NCBI GenBank assembly: GCA_036337015.1
Contig: JAYZEZ010000007.1
Coordinates: 248,001-312,000 of the forward strand
DNA length: 64,000 nucleotides
DNA from: Casp-alpha2 sp036337015
GTDB lineage: Bacteria > Pseudomonadota > Alphaproteobacteria > Rhodospirillales > Casp-alpha2
Direction of reading: 5' to 3'
The position numbers and the translations under genes are program-made. Under the pieces are notes generated by a model. It saw only the letters and a program-made list of their open reading frames with translations, ran no database searches and had not been told where the DNA came from. Shown here in pieces: positions 17,752 through 27,550 of the stretch; position 1 is the stretch's first letter, and the number at the start of each line of letters is the position of its first letter.

Positions 17752-18963
17752 TTGAAAATTTTAAAAATTTTCATCCCGTTTGCTTTTGGATATTTTCTCT
17801 CTTATTTAATGCGAGTAGTAAACGCTGTTATAGCACCCAATTTAGTTGTTGAATTAGAATTAACGGCAGCAGATTTAGGATTGTTAACTAGCGCTAACTT
17901 TTTAGCCTTCTCAGCCGCTCAATTGCCATTAGGAGTTTTGCTCGACCGCTTTGGTCCTAGGCTTATAGAAGCCCTTTTATTATTGTTTGCCGCTTCTGGA
18001 GCCTTCTTGTTCGCCAACGCACAATCAATGCCAGAATTAATTACAGGAAGAGCATTGATAGGACTTGGCACATCCGCTTGTCTAATGGGAGCCTTTAAGG
18101 CTTATCTTATGTGGGTTCCTAGCAAAAAAATTCCACTTATAAATGGCTTGCAAATGACAGCTGGTGGTTTAGGTGCTGTAACCGGAACAGTGCCAATGGA
18201 ATTAGCACTTACAATCACAGACTGGAGAGGACTTTTTGTTGGCTTTGGTTTTATCGCTATTTTCATTTCATTAATAATCTATCTAGCAGTACCGCAGCAA
18301 TCTGCAACAAACCGCACTATTCCTAGCCTAACAGATCAATTCGGCGGCCTTGTTAAAATATACACTAACCCTATATTTTGGCGGATTGCACCAATAACAA
18401 TAGCATCACAAAGTATGTTCTTGGGGACACAGAGCCTTTGGGCAGGACCGTGGCTAAGTGATGTTGCAGGACTTGATCGTGATGTTGTTGCTCATTACCT
18501 ACTAATAATTGCTATCGCAATGGTTGGGGGATTCCTTGGAATGGGGACGGTTGCCAACCAGCTTGAAAAATGGGGGATAAAAACTATAACTGTTTCTATA
18601 GGTGGAATGATAATTTTTGCACTCATTCAACTCCCTATTATTTTTTTATGGATAGATTTAGCCCTTCCCTTGTGGATTGCATTTGGATTTTTTGGCACAG
18701 CAGGAATTCTTAGCTATGCATCCCTTCCTCTATACTTTCCTTCAGAAATGGCTGGGCGTGTAATAACTGCTCTAAATGTCTTTACTTTCGGAGGTGCCTT
18801 TGCTGCACAGTGGGGAATGGGGTTAATTATAAATTTATGGCCAAATTATGATATCGTTGGTAGTTATGACCCATCAGGTTATCAAGCAGCCTTTGCGTTA
18901 ATGCTTGCCATCCAATTAGCTGGATTGGCATGGTTTTTCTTTTTTAGAAAAACTAAGGTTTAG
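17752..18963 (+). CDS. MFS transporter, substrate unknown
   Basis: About 12 hydrophobic helices with the MFS loop motif after TM2 (GVLLDRFGPR). The gene begins with a TTG that has an AGGAG-like site about 12 bases upstream; the next Met falls inside TM1, so TTG is preferred. No substrate-specific motif is recognisable. It stands alone between map and purB, with 209 bases of unassigned AT-rich sequence before it. Confidence 0.85.
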   Translation: MKILKIFIPFAFGYFLSYLMRVVNAVIAPNLVVELELTAADLGLLTSANFLAFSAAQLPLGVLLDRFGPRLIEALLLLFAASGAFLFANAQSMPELITGRALIGLGTSACLMGAFKAYLMWVPSKKIPLINGLQMTAGGLGAVTGTVPMELALTITDWRGLFVGFGFIAIFISLIIYLAVPQQSATNRTIPSLTDQFGGLVKIYTNPIFWRIAPITIASQSMFLGTQSLWAGPWLSDVAGLDRDVVAHYLLIIAIAMVGGFLGMGTVANQLEKWGIKTITVSIGGMIIFALIQLPIIFLWIDLALPLWIAFGFFGTAGILSYASLPLYFPSEMAGRVITALNVFTFGGAFAAQWGMGLIINLWPNYDIVGSYDPSGYQAAFALMLAIQLAGLAWFFFFRKTKV

Positions 18964-19044
18964 AAAGGAGAAGAGTGGAAATTTTCCATGATTTTGTCTA
19001 TTAATTAATATATTATTAGTTCTCTAAAATATTAAGAGTTTTTT

Positions 19045-20352
19045 ATGATTCCACGCTATTCTAGATCAGCAATGGCCACTATTTGGGAGCCTGCTAATAA
19101 ATTTCGCATTTGGTATGAGATAGAATCCCATGCCTGTGACGCCCAGGCTGCGTTGGGAGTAATACCAAATAGTGCAGCAGAGAAGATTAGAAAAGCTGGA
19201 GATAAGCTATATAATTCGAAACGTATTAATCGAATTGAAGAAATTGAAAGCGAAACACATCATGATGTGATAGCTTTTCTAACAGAATTAGCTGAACATA
19301 TAGGTGATGAAGCACGATTTTTACACCAAGGAATGACATCGTCTGATGTTCTTGATACATGTCTAGCTGTACAACTGACACAAGCCGCTGACATTTTAAT
19401 AAGTGACATCGACTTAATTCTAGAAGCTTTAAAGAAACGCAGTTTTGAACACAAATTCACCCCTTGCGTTGGACGTTCTCATGGCATTCATGCTGAACCA
19501 ACTACATTTGGTTTAAAGCTAGCAGGCCATTACGCAGAATTTAAACGCAATCGAAAACGGTTGGAATTAGCTCAAAAAGAAATAGCCACTTGTGCTATTT
19601 CTGGGGCAGTAGGAACATTTGCGAATATTGACCCGAAAGTTGAAGCTCACGTTGCAAAAAAAATGGGGCTTTTAATAGAACCAATTTCAACTCAAGTTAT
19701 TCCCCGCGATCGACATGCGGCATTTTTTGCTACTTTAGGGATTATTGCATCATCCATAGAACGACTTGCAACAGAAATTCGTCACCTGCAAAGAACAGAG
19801 GTAGGAGAAGTTGGCGAATATTTTTCCAAAGGACAAAAGGGGTCGTCTGCGATGCCTCATAAGAAAAATCCAATCCTAACTGAAAATTTAACTGGCTTGG
19901 CTCGCATCGTACGAATGGCCGTAGCCCCAGCACTTGAGAACGTAGTTTTGTGGCACGAACGAGATATTTCGCATTCTTCAGTGGAGCGTATGATTGGACC
20001 TGATGCAACTATTACTCTAGATTTCGCCCTTAATCGTCTTGCTGGAGTGGTGCAAAAATTAGTGATTAATACCGATGCTATGCAAAGTAATATAGACAAA
20101 CTCGATGGTTTAATTTTTTCTCAACAAGTTTTACTAGCCCTAACTCAAGCTGGCATGAGCCGCGAAGATGCTTACGAAGTGGTTCAAAAAAATGCTATGG
20201 AAGTTTGGAGTGGAGAACTAACGTTCTTAGAGCTACTAAGTAAAGATAAAAGGGTGAAAGAGCACCTATCACTTGATGACCTTAAGGACTTATTCAAAAT
20301 GGAATTTCACACTGAATGGGTTAACACAATCTTTAAACGTGTATTCGAATGA
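19045..20352 (+). CDS. purB: Adenylosuccinate lyase
   Basis: Cleaves SAICAR and adenylosuccinate in purine synthesis. The fumarase-superfamily signature SSAMPHKKNPI is intact, and conserved HQGMTSSDVLDT and VGRSHGIHAEPTTFG blocks precede it. Length (435) fits. No clear Shine-Dalgarno is visible before the ATG. A hairpin with a T run follows. It lies near but outside the purS-purQ-purL group. Confidence 0.96.
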   Translation: MIPRYSRSAMATIWEPANKFRIWYEIESHACDAQAALGVIPNSAAEKIRKAGDKLYNSKRINRIEEIESETHHDVIAFLTELAEHIGDEARFLHQGMTSSDVLDTCLAVQLTQAADILISDIDLILEALKKRSFEHKFTPCVGRSHGIHAEPTTFGLKLAGHYAEFKRNRKRLELAQKEIATCAISGAVGTFANIDPKVEAHVAKKMGLLIEPISTQVIPRDRHAAFFATLGIIASSIERLATEIRHLQRTEVGEVGEYFSKGQKGSSAMPHKKNPILTENLTGLARIVRMAVAPALENVVLWHERDISHSSVERMIGPDATITLDFALNRLAGVVQKLVINTDAMQSNIDKLDGLIFSQQVLLALTQAGMSREDAYEVVQKNAMEVWSGELTFLELLSKDKRVKEHLSLDDLKDLFKMEFHTEWVNTIFKRVFE

Positions 20353-20382
20353 ATACATACACAAGACTATCATTTATTAATG

Positions 20383-20422
20383 CTTTAACCTTTTTCTTAA
20401 GTTAAAGGTCATAATTTTTTTA
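20383..20422 (+). terminator. Rho-independent terminator candidate after purB
   Basis: CTTTAAC (20383-20389) pairs with GTTAAAG (20401-20407) around an 11-base loop, and a T run follows at about 20415-20422. The stem is AT-rich, consistent with the genome. It sits in the convergent gap before the minus-strand ATPase inhibitor gene. Confidence 0.5.
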
Positions 20423-20426
20423 ATAT

Positions 20427-20744
20427 TTACTGAACCTGTTCAACGGCAATTTCGTAGAGGCGACTGATCTCAAGACGAACCTCATCTTCACTTATTAAAG
20501 CCCCCCTCTCCTCAATATCCTTCATGACACTACCGACAACATCCTCAATGCCAGGCTCCTCTAGATCATAACCGATCACCTTCTTAACATATGCCGCAGC
20601 ATCATCGCTAGTAAGTCCAAATTTTTTTGCCAACCACTCACCAAGAAGACGGTTGCGTCTAGCTTCAATCTTAAATCGAAGCCCTTGGCTCATTTCAAAA
20701 CGAAATTCTTCACCTCGTTCTTTGTCTTTAAAAGCATCCGACAT
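20427..20744 (-). CDS. F1FO-ATPase inhibitor zeta subunit (DUF1476)
   Basis: The sequence follows the DUF1476 pattern FKDKERGEEFRFE...EARRNRLLGEWLAKKFGL...YVKKVIGYDLEEPG. Family members act as the zeta subunit of alphaproteobacterial F1FO-ATPase: the N-terminal segment inserts into F1 and blocks ATP hydrolysis in Paracoccus. The Met at 20744 is chosen because AAGGA lies 7 to 8 bases upstream, ideal spacing; the in-frame Met at 20750 touches that site. Confidence 0.93.
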   Translation of the reverse strand: MSDAFKDKERGEEFRFEMSQGLRFKIEARRNRLLGEWLAKKFGLTSDDAAAYVKKVIGYDLEEPGIEDVVGSVMKDIEERGALISEDEVRLEISRLYEIAVEQVQ

Positions 20745-20844
20745 GACCATATCCTTTTAATTAATTATTTTTTGAATATGTATATCTGTTAAACCATCAT
20801 ATCAACTATAAGAGTAAATTGATAATTATAGAAGGCAAAAAATA

Positions 20845-21594
20845 TTGTGTACAATTGTTCTACTCCGCCGCCCAGATCATGATTGGCCTCTAATTCTTGC
20901 CGCCAATCGCGACGAGTTACAAAACCGCCCTTGGCTATTGCCGAGCCGTCACTGGCCAGACCGTGCTGAAGTCACCGCAGGGCAAGATGCTTTATCTAAA
21001 GGGACTTGGCTAGGGATTAATGATTGGGGTTTGATATCTGGAGTCCTAAATCGCTCAGGAACTCTTGGCCCTGTGCCCGAAAAACGTAGCAGAGGGGAGT
21101 TGCCTTTAGAAGCGCTCGAGCACGCTGACGCTTATACTGCTGCTAAATTTCTAGGGGACATCAACCCTTCAAGCTACCAATCTTTCAACTTAATCATTGC
21201 TGACAATACTAATGCGTTTTGGTTATCATCAAATGTGGAGACAAGTCATGTGATTGTTAAACCTATTCCCAAAGGTTTATCTATGATAACTTCCTTTGAC
21301 CTTAATGACAAAACTTCACCACGGATTGAATATTACAAACCTAAATTTGAAGCTGCTATCCCCCCAAATCCAAGTATCGGAAAATGGGATAGCTGGCAGA
21401 ACCTAATGAACGACAGCCGGGAAATTTATTGCAAAAAAGAAAATGGCTCTATGAAAATCAATTCTGATAGGGGATTTTGTACAGTTTCTTCTTCACTTTT
21501 AGCACTTCCTGGAAAAGGTCTTAACACTTGTCCAAAATGGCTCTTTGCAAACGGAGGTCCCGACAAAATGACTTATAATGAAATTGTGCTTTAA
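20845..21594 (+). CDS. NRDE (TANGO2) family protein
   Basis: Family hallmarks are the start M-C-T-I, whose Cys2 is the conserved presumed N-terminal nucleophile, and the NRDE motif in LAANRDEL (about residues 20-23). GTWLGIN and GVLNR follow. The start codon is TTG, supported by AAGG upstream and the conserved Cys2. TANGO2 relatives are linked to haem and lipid handling in eukaryotes; the bacterial function is not established. It occupies the slot where purC is often found before purS. Confidence 0.9.
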   Translation: MCTIVLLRRPDHDWPLILAANRDELQNRPWLLPSRHWPDRAEVTAGQDALSKGTWLGINDWGLISGVLNRSGTLGPVPEKRSRGELPLEALEHADAYTAAKFLGDINPSSYQSFNLIIADNTNAFWLSSNVETSHVIVKPIPKGLSMITSFDLNDKTSPRIEYYKPKFEAAIPPNPSIGKWDSWQNLMNDSREIYCKKENGSMKINSDRGFCTVSSSLLALPGKGLNTCPKWLFANGGPDKMTYNEIVL

Positions 21595-21808
21595 TCATCA
21601 AAGAAAAATTAGACTTCGTTGTTTTGCCTAAAGACACCTGTTATATCAAACTTGCCCTCATGGGGGTTCTTTGTCTATACCAAATTAAAGGATATGCAAC
21701 CGTGAACAAATGCAGGAAAATTTACGTAGGTATAGAAAAATTCCTACTTCAGAAAAATCAATACACACAATCGTACAAAAATTTTTCTATTCAGGAGGAC
21801 TTCAGCAA

Positions 21809-22054
21809 ATGAAAGCTAAAGTCCACATCACCCTTAAACGGGGTGTCCTAGACCCACAAGGGAAAGCGGTTCAACGCACCTTGGCACAACTTGGCTTTAA
21901 AGGAATCAAAGACGTTCGGCAAGGAAAGTATATAGAATTAGAACTTAGTGAATCAGATCCGGAGAAAGCAAAAATTGAAGTTCAAGGTATGTGTGAAAAA
22001 CTCCTCGCCAATCTGGTGATTGAAGACTTCCAATTCGAAATTCTTAAAAATTAG
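21809..22054 (+). CDS. purS: Phosphoribosylformylglycinamidine synthase subunit PurS
   Basis: Small bridging subunit that, with PurQ and PurL, forms FGAM synthase. The 81-residue sequence begins MKAKVHITLKRGVLDPQGKAVQ and shows the family block VRQGKYIELEL. An AGGAGG at 21793-21798 sits ideally before the ATG, so this start is firm. It is followed by purQ after 11 bases. The 214 bases before it, from the NRDE stop, hold no gene I can support. Confidence 0.95.
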   Translation: MKAKVHITLKRGVLDPQGKAVQRTLAQLGFKGIKDVRQGKYIELELSESDPEKAKIEVQGMCEKLLANLVIEDFQFEILKN

Positions 22055-22065
22055 CGACGTAATTT

Positions 22066-22755
22066 ATGAAATCAGCTGTAATTGTATTCCCAGGATCTAA
22101 CTGTAATCGCGACGTACAAGTCGCGCTACGTAAATCTATGAAATCTGATCCTTTGATGATTTGGCATAGAGAAACTAGCATACCAAAAGTTGATTTGATT
22201 GTAATCCCAGGAGGATTTTCTTACGGTGACTACCTACGATCAGGAGCGATGGCAGCACAATCTCCAGCAATGCTTGATGTCGTCGCAAAGGCAAATAAAG
22301 GTGTCCCGGTCCTTGGAATCTGTAATGGCTTTCAAATATTAACTGAATGCGGACTTTTACCTGGAGTTCTAATGCGAAATGCTAATCTTAAATTCATATG
22401 TAAAGATGTTTACTTGCGTACAGAAGTTACTGATACAACCTTTACAAGCAATTATAGTGCAGGTCAGGTAATTAGAATTCCTATTGCCCATCACGATGGA
22501 AATTACTTTGCTGATAAAGACACAATTATGCGATTAATGGATAATGATTGCATCGCTTTTCGCTACGTCAATTCAACCGGAAAGCAAGGTGAGGGGGCCA
22601 ATCCCAATGGTTCTCGAGAAGATATCGCTGGAATCTTGAATATAAAACGCAATGTACTTGGTATGATGCCGCACCCTGAGAGATTGTCTGACCAAGCCCT
22701 TGGCGGAAATGATGGACGATTGATGTTTGATGGAATTGTCAAGGAGCTAGGCTAA
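22066..22755 (+). CDS. purQ: FGAM synthase glutaminase subunit PurQ
   Basis: Class I glutamine amidotransferase supplying ammonia to PurL. The nucleophile is Cys86 in GICNGFQ; the catalytic His-x-Glu is in MMPHPERL near the C-terminus. The start SAVIVFPGSNCNRD is characteristic. Length (229) fits the small-PurQ type that requires a separate PurS. Confidence 0.96.
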   Translation: MKSAVIVFPGSNCNRDVQVALRKSMKSDPLMIWHRETSIPKVDLIVIPGGFSYGDYLRSGAMAAQSPAMLDVVAKANKGVPVLGICNGFQILTECGLLPGVLMRNANLKFICKDVYLRTEVTDTTFTSNYSAGQVIRIPIAHHDGNYFADKDTIMRLMDNDCIAFRYVNSTGKQGEGANPNGSREDIAGILNIKRNVLGMMPHPERLSDQALGGNDGRLMFDGIVKELG

Positions 22756-22777
22756 CAACTTTTAAGATGAGAATGTA

Positions 22778-23569
22778 ATGCTAAATAGTGAATTAATACA
22801 AAACCAAACGAACAAACTTTTGTTAAATCCCTTACTTGCAAATAGGCCAATCCAAAATATTACTCAATTAAGGATATTTATGGAGCACCATGTATTTGCC
22901 GTTTGGGACTTCATGTGCTTAGCTAAATCACTTCAGCACTCAATTGCCCCTTCTTGTAACATTTGGGTGCCACCCAATGATCGCGTAAGCGCTCGATTAA
23001 TCAACGAAATCATAACTGTTGAAGAAACGGACCTAATGGTTGATGGGCAAAGCTACTGCTCGCATTTTGAACTATATATTCAAGCAATGGATGAGGTAGG
23101 TGCAGAAATAGAACCAATTAAAAATTTTGTAGAAAAAGTGAAGTCTCAAGACATTGAAAGTGCTTTGGAATACCACAAAATTCCTCCTGCTGCACGTAAG
23201 TTTGTATCTACAACCATTTCTGTCATATCAAAAAACAAACCTTGGATTACATGTGCAGCTTTTTTATTTGGACGGGAAAACTTGATACCAGAGATGTTTC
23301 AAAAATTAATTTCAAACCAAGTGATATCTAAAGAAAGGTGTCCAGCCTTCGAATACTATTTAAAGCGTCATATTGATATTGACGGTGGCAATGCTCTAGA
23401 ATTAGGCCACTCAAAGATGGGAATATTAATGCTTGAATCGTTATGTTCTAATAACAGCGAGCGCTTCAAAGAAGCGAATAATATAGCTATACAATCTCTA
23501 CAAGCTAGAGATGTTCTTTGGCAAAGTGTCTATCAATTAATAGAGGCCAACAACTTAAAGTGTGCTTAA
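22778..23569 (+). CDS. DUF3050 protein, haem-oxygenase-like helical fold
   Basis: Recognised by FMEHHVFAVWDFM (residues 35-46), NEIITVEETD (76-85), CSHFELY (94-100) and RHIDIDGGNALELGH (197-211). The spaced Glu and His residues (Glu36, Glu82/83, His96, Glu167, His198, Asp202) look like a set of metal ligands in a helical bundle, as in haem-oxygenase-like diiron oxidases. That reading is inference, because no function is established for DUF3050. It lies inside the purine run, 22 bases after purQ and 71 before purL. Confidence 0.75.
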   Translation: MLNSELIQNQTNKLLLNPLLANRPIQNITQLRIFMEHHVFAVWDFMCLAKSLQHSIAPSCNIWVPPNDRVSARLINEIITVEETDLMVDGQSYCSHFELYIQAMDEVGAEIEPIKNFVEKVKSQDIESALEYHKIPPAARKFVSTTISVISKNKPWITCAAFLFGRENLIPEMFQKLISNQVISKERCPAFEYYLKRHIDIDGGNALELGHSKMGILMLESLCSNNSERFKEANNIAIQSLQARDVLWQSVYQLIEANNLKCA

Positions 23570-23640
23570 TTTTTTCAAATTTAGCTTCTTTCTTTAACCC
23601 AGATACTAGACACCTGTTGCCCATCTGCTAAAAAGAACTT

Positions 23641-25887
23641 ATGAGAGTCGAGCCTCCAAGTAATTCAGCCAAAGCAAAATCAATTAGTCCTGAACAGATC
23701 AAAAGCCATGGACTTAGTGATAATGAATACTCAAAAATAATAGAAATACTTGGGCGCGAACCTAATATTACAGAACTAGGTATTTTTTCTGTAATGTGGT
23801 CAGAACACTGTTCGTATAAATCTTCAAAAAAGTGGCTGAAAACTCTTCCTACTGAAGCACCTTGGGTGATTTGTGGACCCGGTGAAAATGCAGGTATTAT
23901 AGATATTGGTGATAATCAAGCTATCGTATTCAAGATGGAAAGCCATAATCATCCAAGCTTTATAGAACCTTATCAAGGCGCCGCAACAGGGGTTGGTGGA
24001 ATTTTAAGAGATGTCTTCACAATGGGTGCACGCCCTATTGCTAATATGAACTCTCTTCGCTTCGGCAGCCCAAATCATTTCAAAACACAACATCTAGTTT
24101 CTGGAGTTGTTGCTGGAATCGGTGGATATGGTAATTGCGTAGGAGTGCCTACGGTAGGTGGAGAATGTACATTCCATGAAGCCTTTGATGGTAATATTTT
24201 AGTTAACGCAATGACAGTAGGCATCGCCGCTTGCGACAATATTTTTTATTCTGCAGCAAGCGGTGTTGGCAATCCAATCGTTTACGTTGGATCGAAGACC
24301 GGACGTGACGGCATACACGGCGCAACAATGGCATCAACTGAATTTACAGATGATACCGATACCAAACGCCCGACTGTACAAGTAGGAGACCCGTTTACAG
24401 AAAAACTGTTAATTGAAGCTTGCTTAGAATTAATGGCTACAGACTGCATTATTGCTATTCAAGATATGGGAGCAGCTGGATTAACTTCGAGTGGCTTTGA
24501 GATGGCATCAAAGGGTGGTATGGGGGTTGAAATGAACCTCGATGATGTCCCCCAACGTGAAGAAAACATGACAGCTTATGAGATGATGCTATCTGAATCG
24601 CAAGAACGGATGTTAATGGTACTTCGCCCTGGCTCAGAAGACCAAGCTCGTGCTGTATTTAGTAAATGGGAACTTAATTTTTCTATCATTGGAAAACTCA
24701 CAGATACTGGGCATATGGTTTTGTACCACCATGAAGAAATCGTTGCTGATCTCCCAATTGACCCACTAGCTCTAGCCTCTCCAGAATACGATGAAGTAGA
24801 ACGACCTTGGACGCCCACACCAGAAGCTAAAATACTAAAAGCAAAAGAAATAGTTAAAAATAAGGATCCTATGGATTCACTTGAGAAACTATTATCTTGC
24901 CCTGACCTAGCTTCAAAACGTTGGATCTGGGAACAATATGATCACATGGTTATGGCCGACACACTAAAAACTGGAAGACCAGGAGGTGATGCTGCAGTTA
25001 TTCGAGTGCACGACACTGATAAAGCTATTGCCATTACAACAGATTGTGCGCCTAGATACTGCAAGGCAAACCCTTTCGAAGGAGGGAAACAAGCCGTTGC
25101 TGAAGCCTGGCGCAATCTTACAGCAGTTGGCGCCAAACCCTTAGCAATAACAAACTGCCTTAACTTTGGAAATCCAGAAAAACCCGAAATCATGGGACAG
25201 TTAGTGGGCTGTATAGAGGGAATGGGCGAAGCCTGTAATACACTCGAATTCCCTGTCGTATCAGGTAATGTTTCACTTTATAATGAAACAAAAGGGCAAG
25301 GAATACTTCCCACTCCAGCAATAGGAGGTATAGGTCTACTAGATAATTTAGACAACCTAGCAAGCATGGGATTTAAATCAGCAAATGAAACAATAATTTT
25401 AATTGGTGATACCTTAGGTCATCTAGGGCAATCATTATATTTACGCGAAGTGGAAGGTATTGAAGAAGGCCGGCCCCCAACAGTTGACTTAAAAGCAGAA
25501 AGAAGAAATGGTGATTTTGTACGAAGCCTGATACGCAGTGCTTCTATTAGCGCTTGCCACGATGTATCTGACGGAGGAGTTCTTGTTTCCATTGCAGAAA
25601 TGGCGATGAAGGGTTCAATAGGCGCGACAATTCAAGTGCCTAATGTTAATATGCCTACAGATGCATGGCTGTTTGGTGAAGATCAAGCTCGTTATCTAGT
25701 TACAACAAGTGAGCCGAATAAACTACTCGAGACTGCTGTTATGAATGATGTTCCAGCTCTACAAATTGGCCTCACTGGTGGACATGGTCTATCGCTATTA
25801 AATGGATCAAAAGAAATTTCTATTAAAACACTCATTGAGATCAATGAAAGCTGGCTCCCAAAGTTTATGGGTGATAATTCATTATAA
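23641..25887 (+). CDS. purL: FGAM synthase catalytic subunit PurL
   Basis: ATP-dependent conversion of FGAR to FGAM with ammonia from PurQ. The catalytic His lies in SVMWSEHCSYKSS (about residue 57). Two AIRS-type halves are present, with KMESHNHPS and later VSGNVSLYNET and SDGGV. Length (748) matches the small-PurL type. The partner genes purS and purQ are upstream, interrupted only by the DUF3050 gene. Confidence 0.97.
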   Translation: MRVEPPSNSAKAKSISPEQIKSHGLSDNEYSKIIEILGREPNITELGIFSVMWSEHCSYKSSKKWLKTLPTEAPWVICGPGENAGIIDIGDNQAIVFKMESHNHPSFIEPYQGAATGVGGILRDVFTMGARPIANMNSLRFGSPNHFKTQHLVSGVVAGIGGYGNCVGVPTVGGECTFHEAFDGNILVNAMTVGIAACDNIFYSAASGVGNPIVYVGSKTGRDGIHGATMASTEFTDDTDTKRPTVQVGDPFTEKLLIEACLELMATDCIIAIQDMGAAGLTSSGFEMASKGGMGVEMNLDDVPQREENMTAYEMMLSESQERMLMVLRPGSEDQARAVFSKWELNFSIIGKLTDTGHMVLYHHEEIVADLPIDPLALASPEYDEVERPWTPTPEAKILKAKEIVKNKDPMDSLEKLLSCPDLASKRWIWEQYDHMVMADTLKTGRPGGDAAVIRVHDTDKAIAITTDCAPRYCKANPFEGGKQAVAEAWRNLTAVGAKPLAITNCLNFGNPEKPEIMGQLVGCIEGMGEACNTLEFPVVSGNVSLYNETKGQGILPTPAIGGIGLLDNLDNLASMGFKSANETIILIGDTLGHLGQSLYLREVEGIEEGRPPTVDLKAERRNGDFVRSLIRSASISACHDVSDGGVLVSIAEMAMKGSIGATIQVPNVNMPTDAWLFGEDQARYLVTTSEPNKLLETAVMNDVPALQIGLTGGHGLSLLNGSKEISIKTLIEINESWLPKFMGDNSL

Positions 25888-25980
25888 TTTCATATATTTT
25901 TAGGTTGACGAAAGTGTTCAAACAAACCATATCCAAAAAGATAGTAAAATAAACAGCAAATACTTTGAAAGACTTCATTA

Positions 25981-26220
25981 ATGTCAATGCGAGCCGAGGA
26001 TATAGAAAAACTAATAAAGGAGGGCATCCCAGATGCCCTAGTTGTAATAAATGACCTTAAAGGTGATGGTGATCATTATGCAGCACAAGTAGTATCAGCT
26101 CAATTCGTTGGGAAATCACGTGTACAACAACATCAACTCGTCTACCAAGCTCTCCAAGGACGAATGGGAAACGAGTTGCATGCGCTTCAACTGCATACTA
26201 GCGCGCCAAAAGAGAATTAA
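25981..26220 (+). CDS. BolA family protein
   Basis: A 79-residue class II KH-like protein with the conserved His and the HALQLHT end. BolA proteins pair with monothiol glutaredoxins to bind a 2Fe-2S cluster and sense iron or deliver clusters. The next gene is exactly such a glutaredoxin, 24 bases downstream. The initial MSMR could start at either Met. Confidence 0.92.
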   Translation: MSMRAEDIEKLIKEGIPDALVVINDLKGDGDHYAAQVVSAQFVGKSRVQQHQLVYQALQGRMGNELHALQLHTSAPKEN

Positions 26221-26244
26221 GTTTTTAGGAATAGGAAATTAAAC

Positions 26245-26580
26245 ATGAGCGACAATCCAACTTTCGATCAAATTCAGGAAGCAATTGACAGCAACTCAGT
26301 CGTGCTGTTTATGAAGGGCAACCCGATGTTTCCTCAATGTGGATTTTCTGCAGCGTTAGTACAAGCTTTAACAATGATGGAAGTAAAATTTAAAGGTATT
26401 GATGTTTTGGCAGATGATAATATTCGTCAAGGTATTAAAGAATTTTCTTCTTGGCCTACTATACCGCAATTATATGTTAAAGGTGAATTTATTGGGGGCT
26501 GCGATATTGTCCGTGAAATGCATGAATCTGGCGAATTACAAAAATTATTTAAGGAAGAAGGCATTGACCAAAGGGCCTGA
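26245..26580 (+). CDS. grxD: Monothiol glutaredoxin Grx4 type
   Basis: The active site is CGFS with Cys32, the marker of cluster-binding monothiol glutaredoxins, followed by WPTIPQLYVKGEFIGGCDI. It binds 2Fe-2S as a homodimer or with BolA, its upstream neighbour, in iron-sulfur trafficking. Length (111) fits. It converges on the EamA gene with an 18-base gap. Confidence 0.95.
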   Translation: MSDNPTFDQIQEAIDSNSVVLFMKGNPMFPQCGFSAALVQALTMMEVKFKGIDVLADDNIRQGIKEFSSWPTIPQLYVKGEFIGGCDIVREMHESGELQKLFKEEGIDQRA

Positions 26581-26597
26581 TTTCCCAATACTAAGAC

Positions 26598-27485
26598 TTA
26601 AGTAGATAATATTTTTCGTTTAACTGGCATGCGCCTTCCAATAGCAACTACGACTACTACGCAAGTCGCAAAAAATATTGTTACTTCGTCAATTTCTTCA
26701 CCCAATAACAAAGACGATCCCAACAACGTCATAAATAGTTGTAACAATTGAATCTGTCCTATTTTAGAAACACCACCTAAAGCTAGCGCACGATTCCAAG
26801 CAAAAAATCCAATCAATTGGCTAAATAAAGAAACGTAAATAAATCCACCCCACGTTAACGAAGAGACTTGCCAATTAGCATCTAGAAGAATCCAAAGGAA
26901 TGGAGGAATTATGAAGGGTAGAGAAACAATAAGAGCCCAGCAAATAACTTGCCAACCTCCCAATAACCTTGAAAGATCACCACTCATGGCATATCCGATT
27001 CCACCAAAAGCCGCTGCTGCCAACAATAATAAATCTGCCGTTTGCAGATCACCTGCACCTTCAATCATTGCAAAAATCACAACTAAGGAACTACCTAGAA
27101 TTGCCAAAATCCAGAATCCAATTCCGGGCCTCTCCCAACAGAAAACTGCTGCAGCTGCAGTTGTTGCTAATGGCAAAACACCAAGCACTATACCGCCATG
27201 TGAAGCTGGTAGTGATTTCATCGCAAAGGTCATACATAGTGGAAAACCTAGAACGATTCCAAATGAAACAAAAAATAAACGCTTCCAAAATCGTTTTGGA
27301 GGCACAGATTGTTTTGTAATAAGCAGTATTATTCCAGCTATAAAAGCAGCCAACACAGCCCGTCCCAAAGCAACGAACATTGGGTCAAGTCCACCGACAA
27401 CAGCTATACGAGTAGCAGGAAGCGTAAGGGAAAATATAGCAACGCCAACAAATCCTAGGATTACACCCTTAATTTCATTACTCAC
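26598..27485 (-). CDS. EamA/DMT-family transporter
   Basis: About ten hydrophobic helices in two EamA halves, with the second-half landmark FAWNRALALGGVSKIGQIQLLQ. Substrate unknown; the family includes metabolite exporters. Length (295) is normal. Convergent with grxD and 65 bases downstream of the rpsD stop on the same strand. Confidence 0.88.
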   Translation of the reverse strand: MSNEIKGVILGFVGVAIFSLTLPATRIAVVGGLDPMFVALGRAVLAAFIAGIILLITKQSVPPKRFWKRLFFVSFGIVLGFPLCMTFAMKSLPASHGGIVLGVLPLATTAAAAVFCWERPGIGFWILAILGSSLVVIFAMIEGAGDLQTADLLLLAAAAFGGIGYAMSGDLSRLLGGWQVICWALIVSLPFIIPPFLWILLDANWQVSSLTWGGFIYVSLFSQLIGFFAWNRALALGGVSKIGQIQLLQLFMTLLGSSLLLGEEIDEVTIFFATCVVVVVAIGRRMPVKRKILST

Positions 27486-27550
27486 ATTGCATCCCTAAAT
27501 GGGCCGTAACAGTTCATACATAGCCTTTTTGCAGAATGTGACTGGTATTT

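Noticed and set aside
21624..21812. Open frame of 62 codons between the NRDE gene and purS
   Set aside because: It has no ribosome site, no similarity to PurC or any family I know, and it overlaps the firm purS start.
26911..27498. Open frame of 195 codons opposite to the EamA transporter
   Set aside because: Antisense to a clear membrane protein; no ribosome site or recognisable domain.
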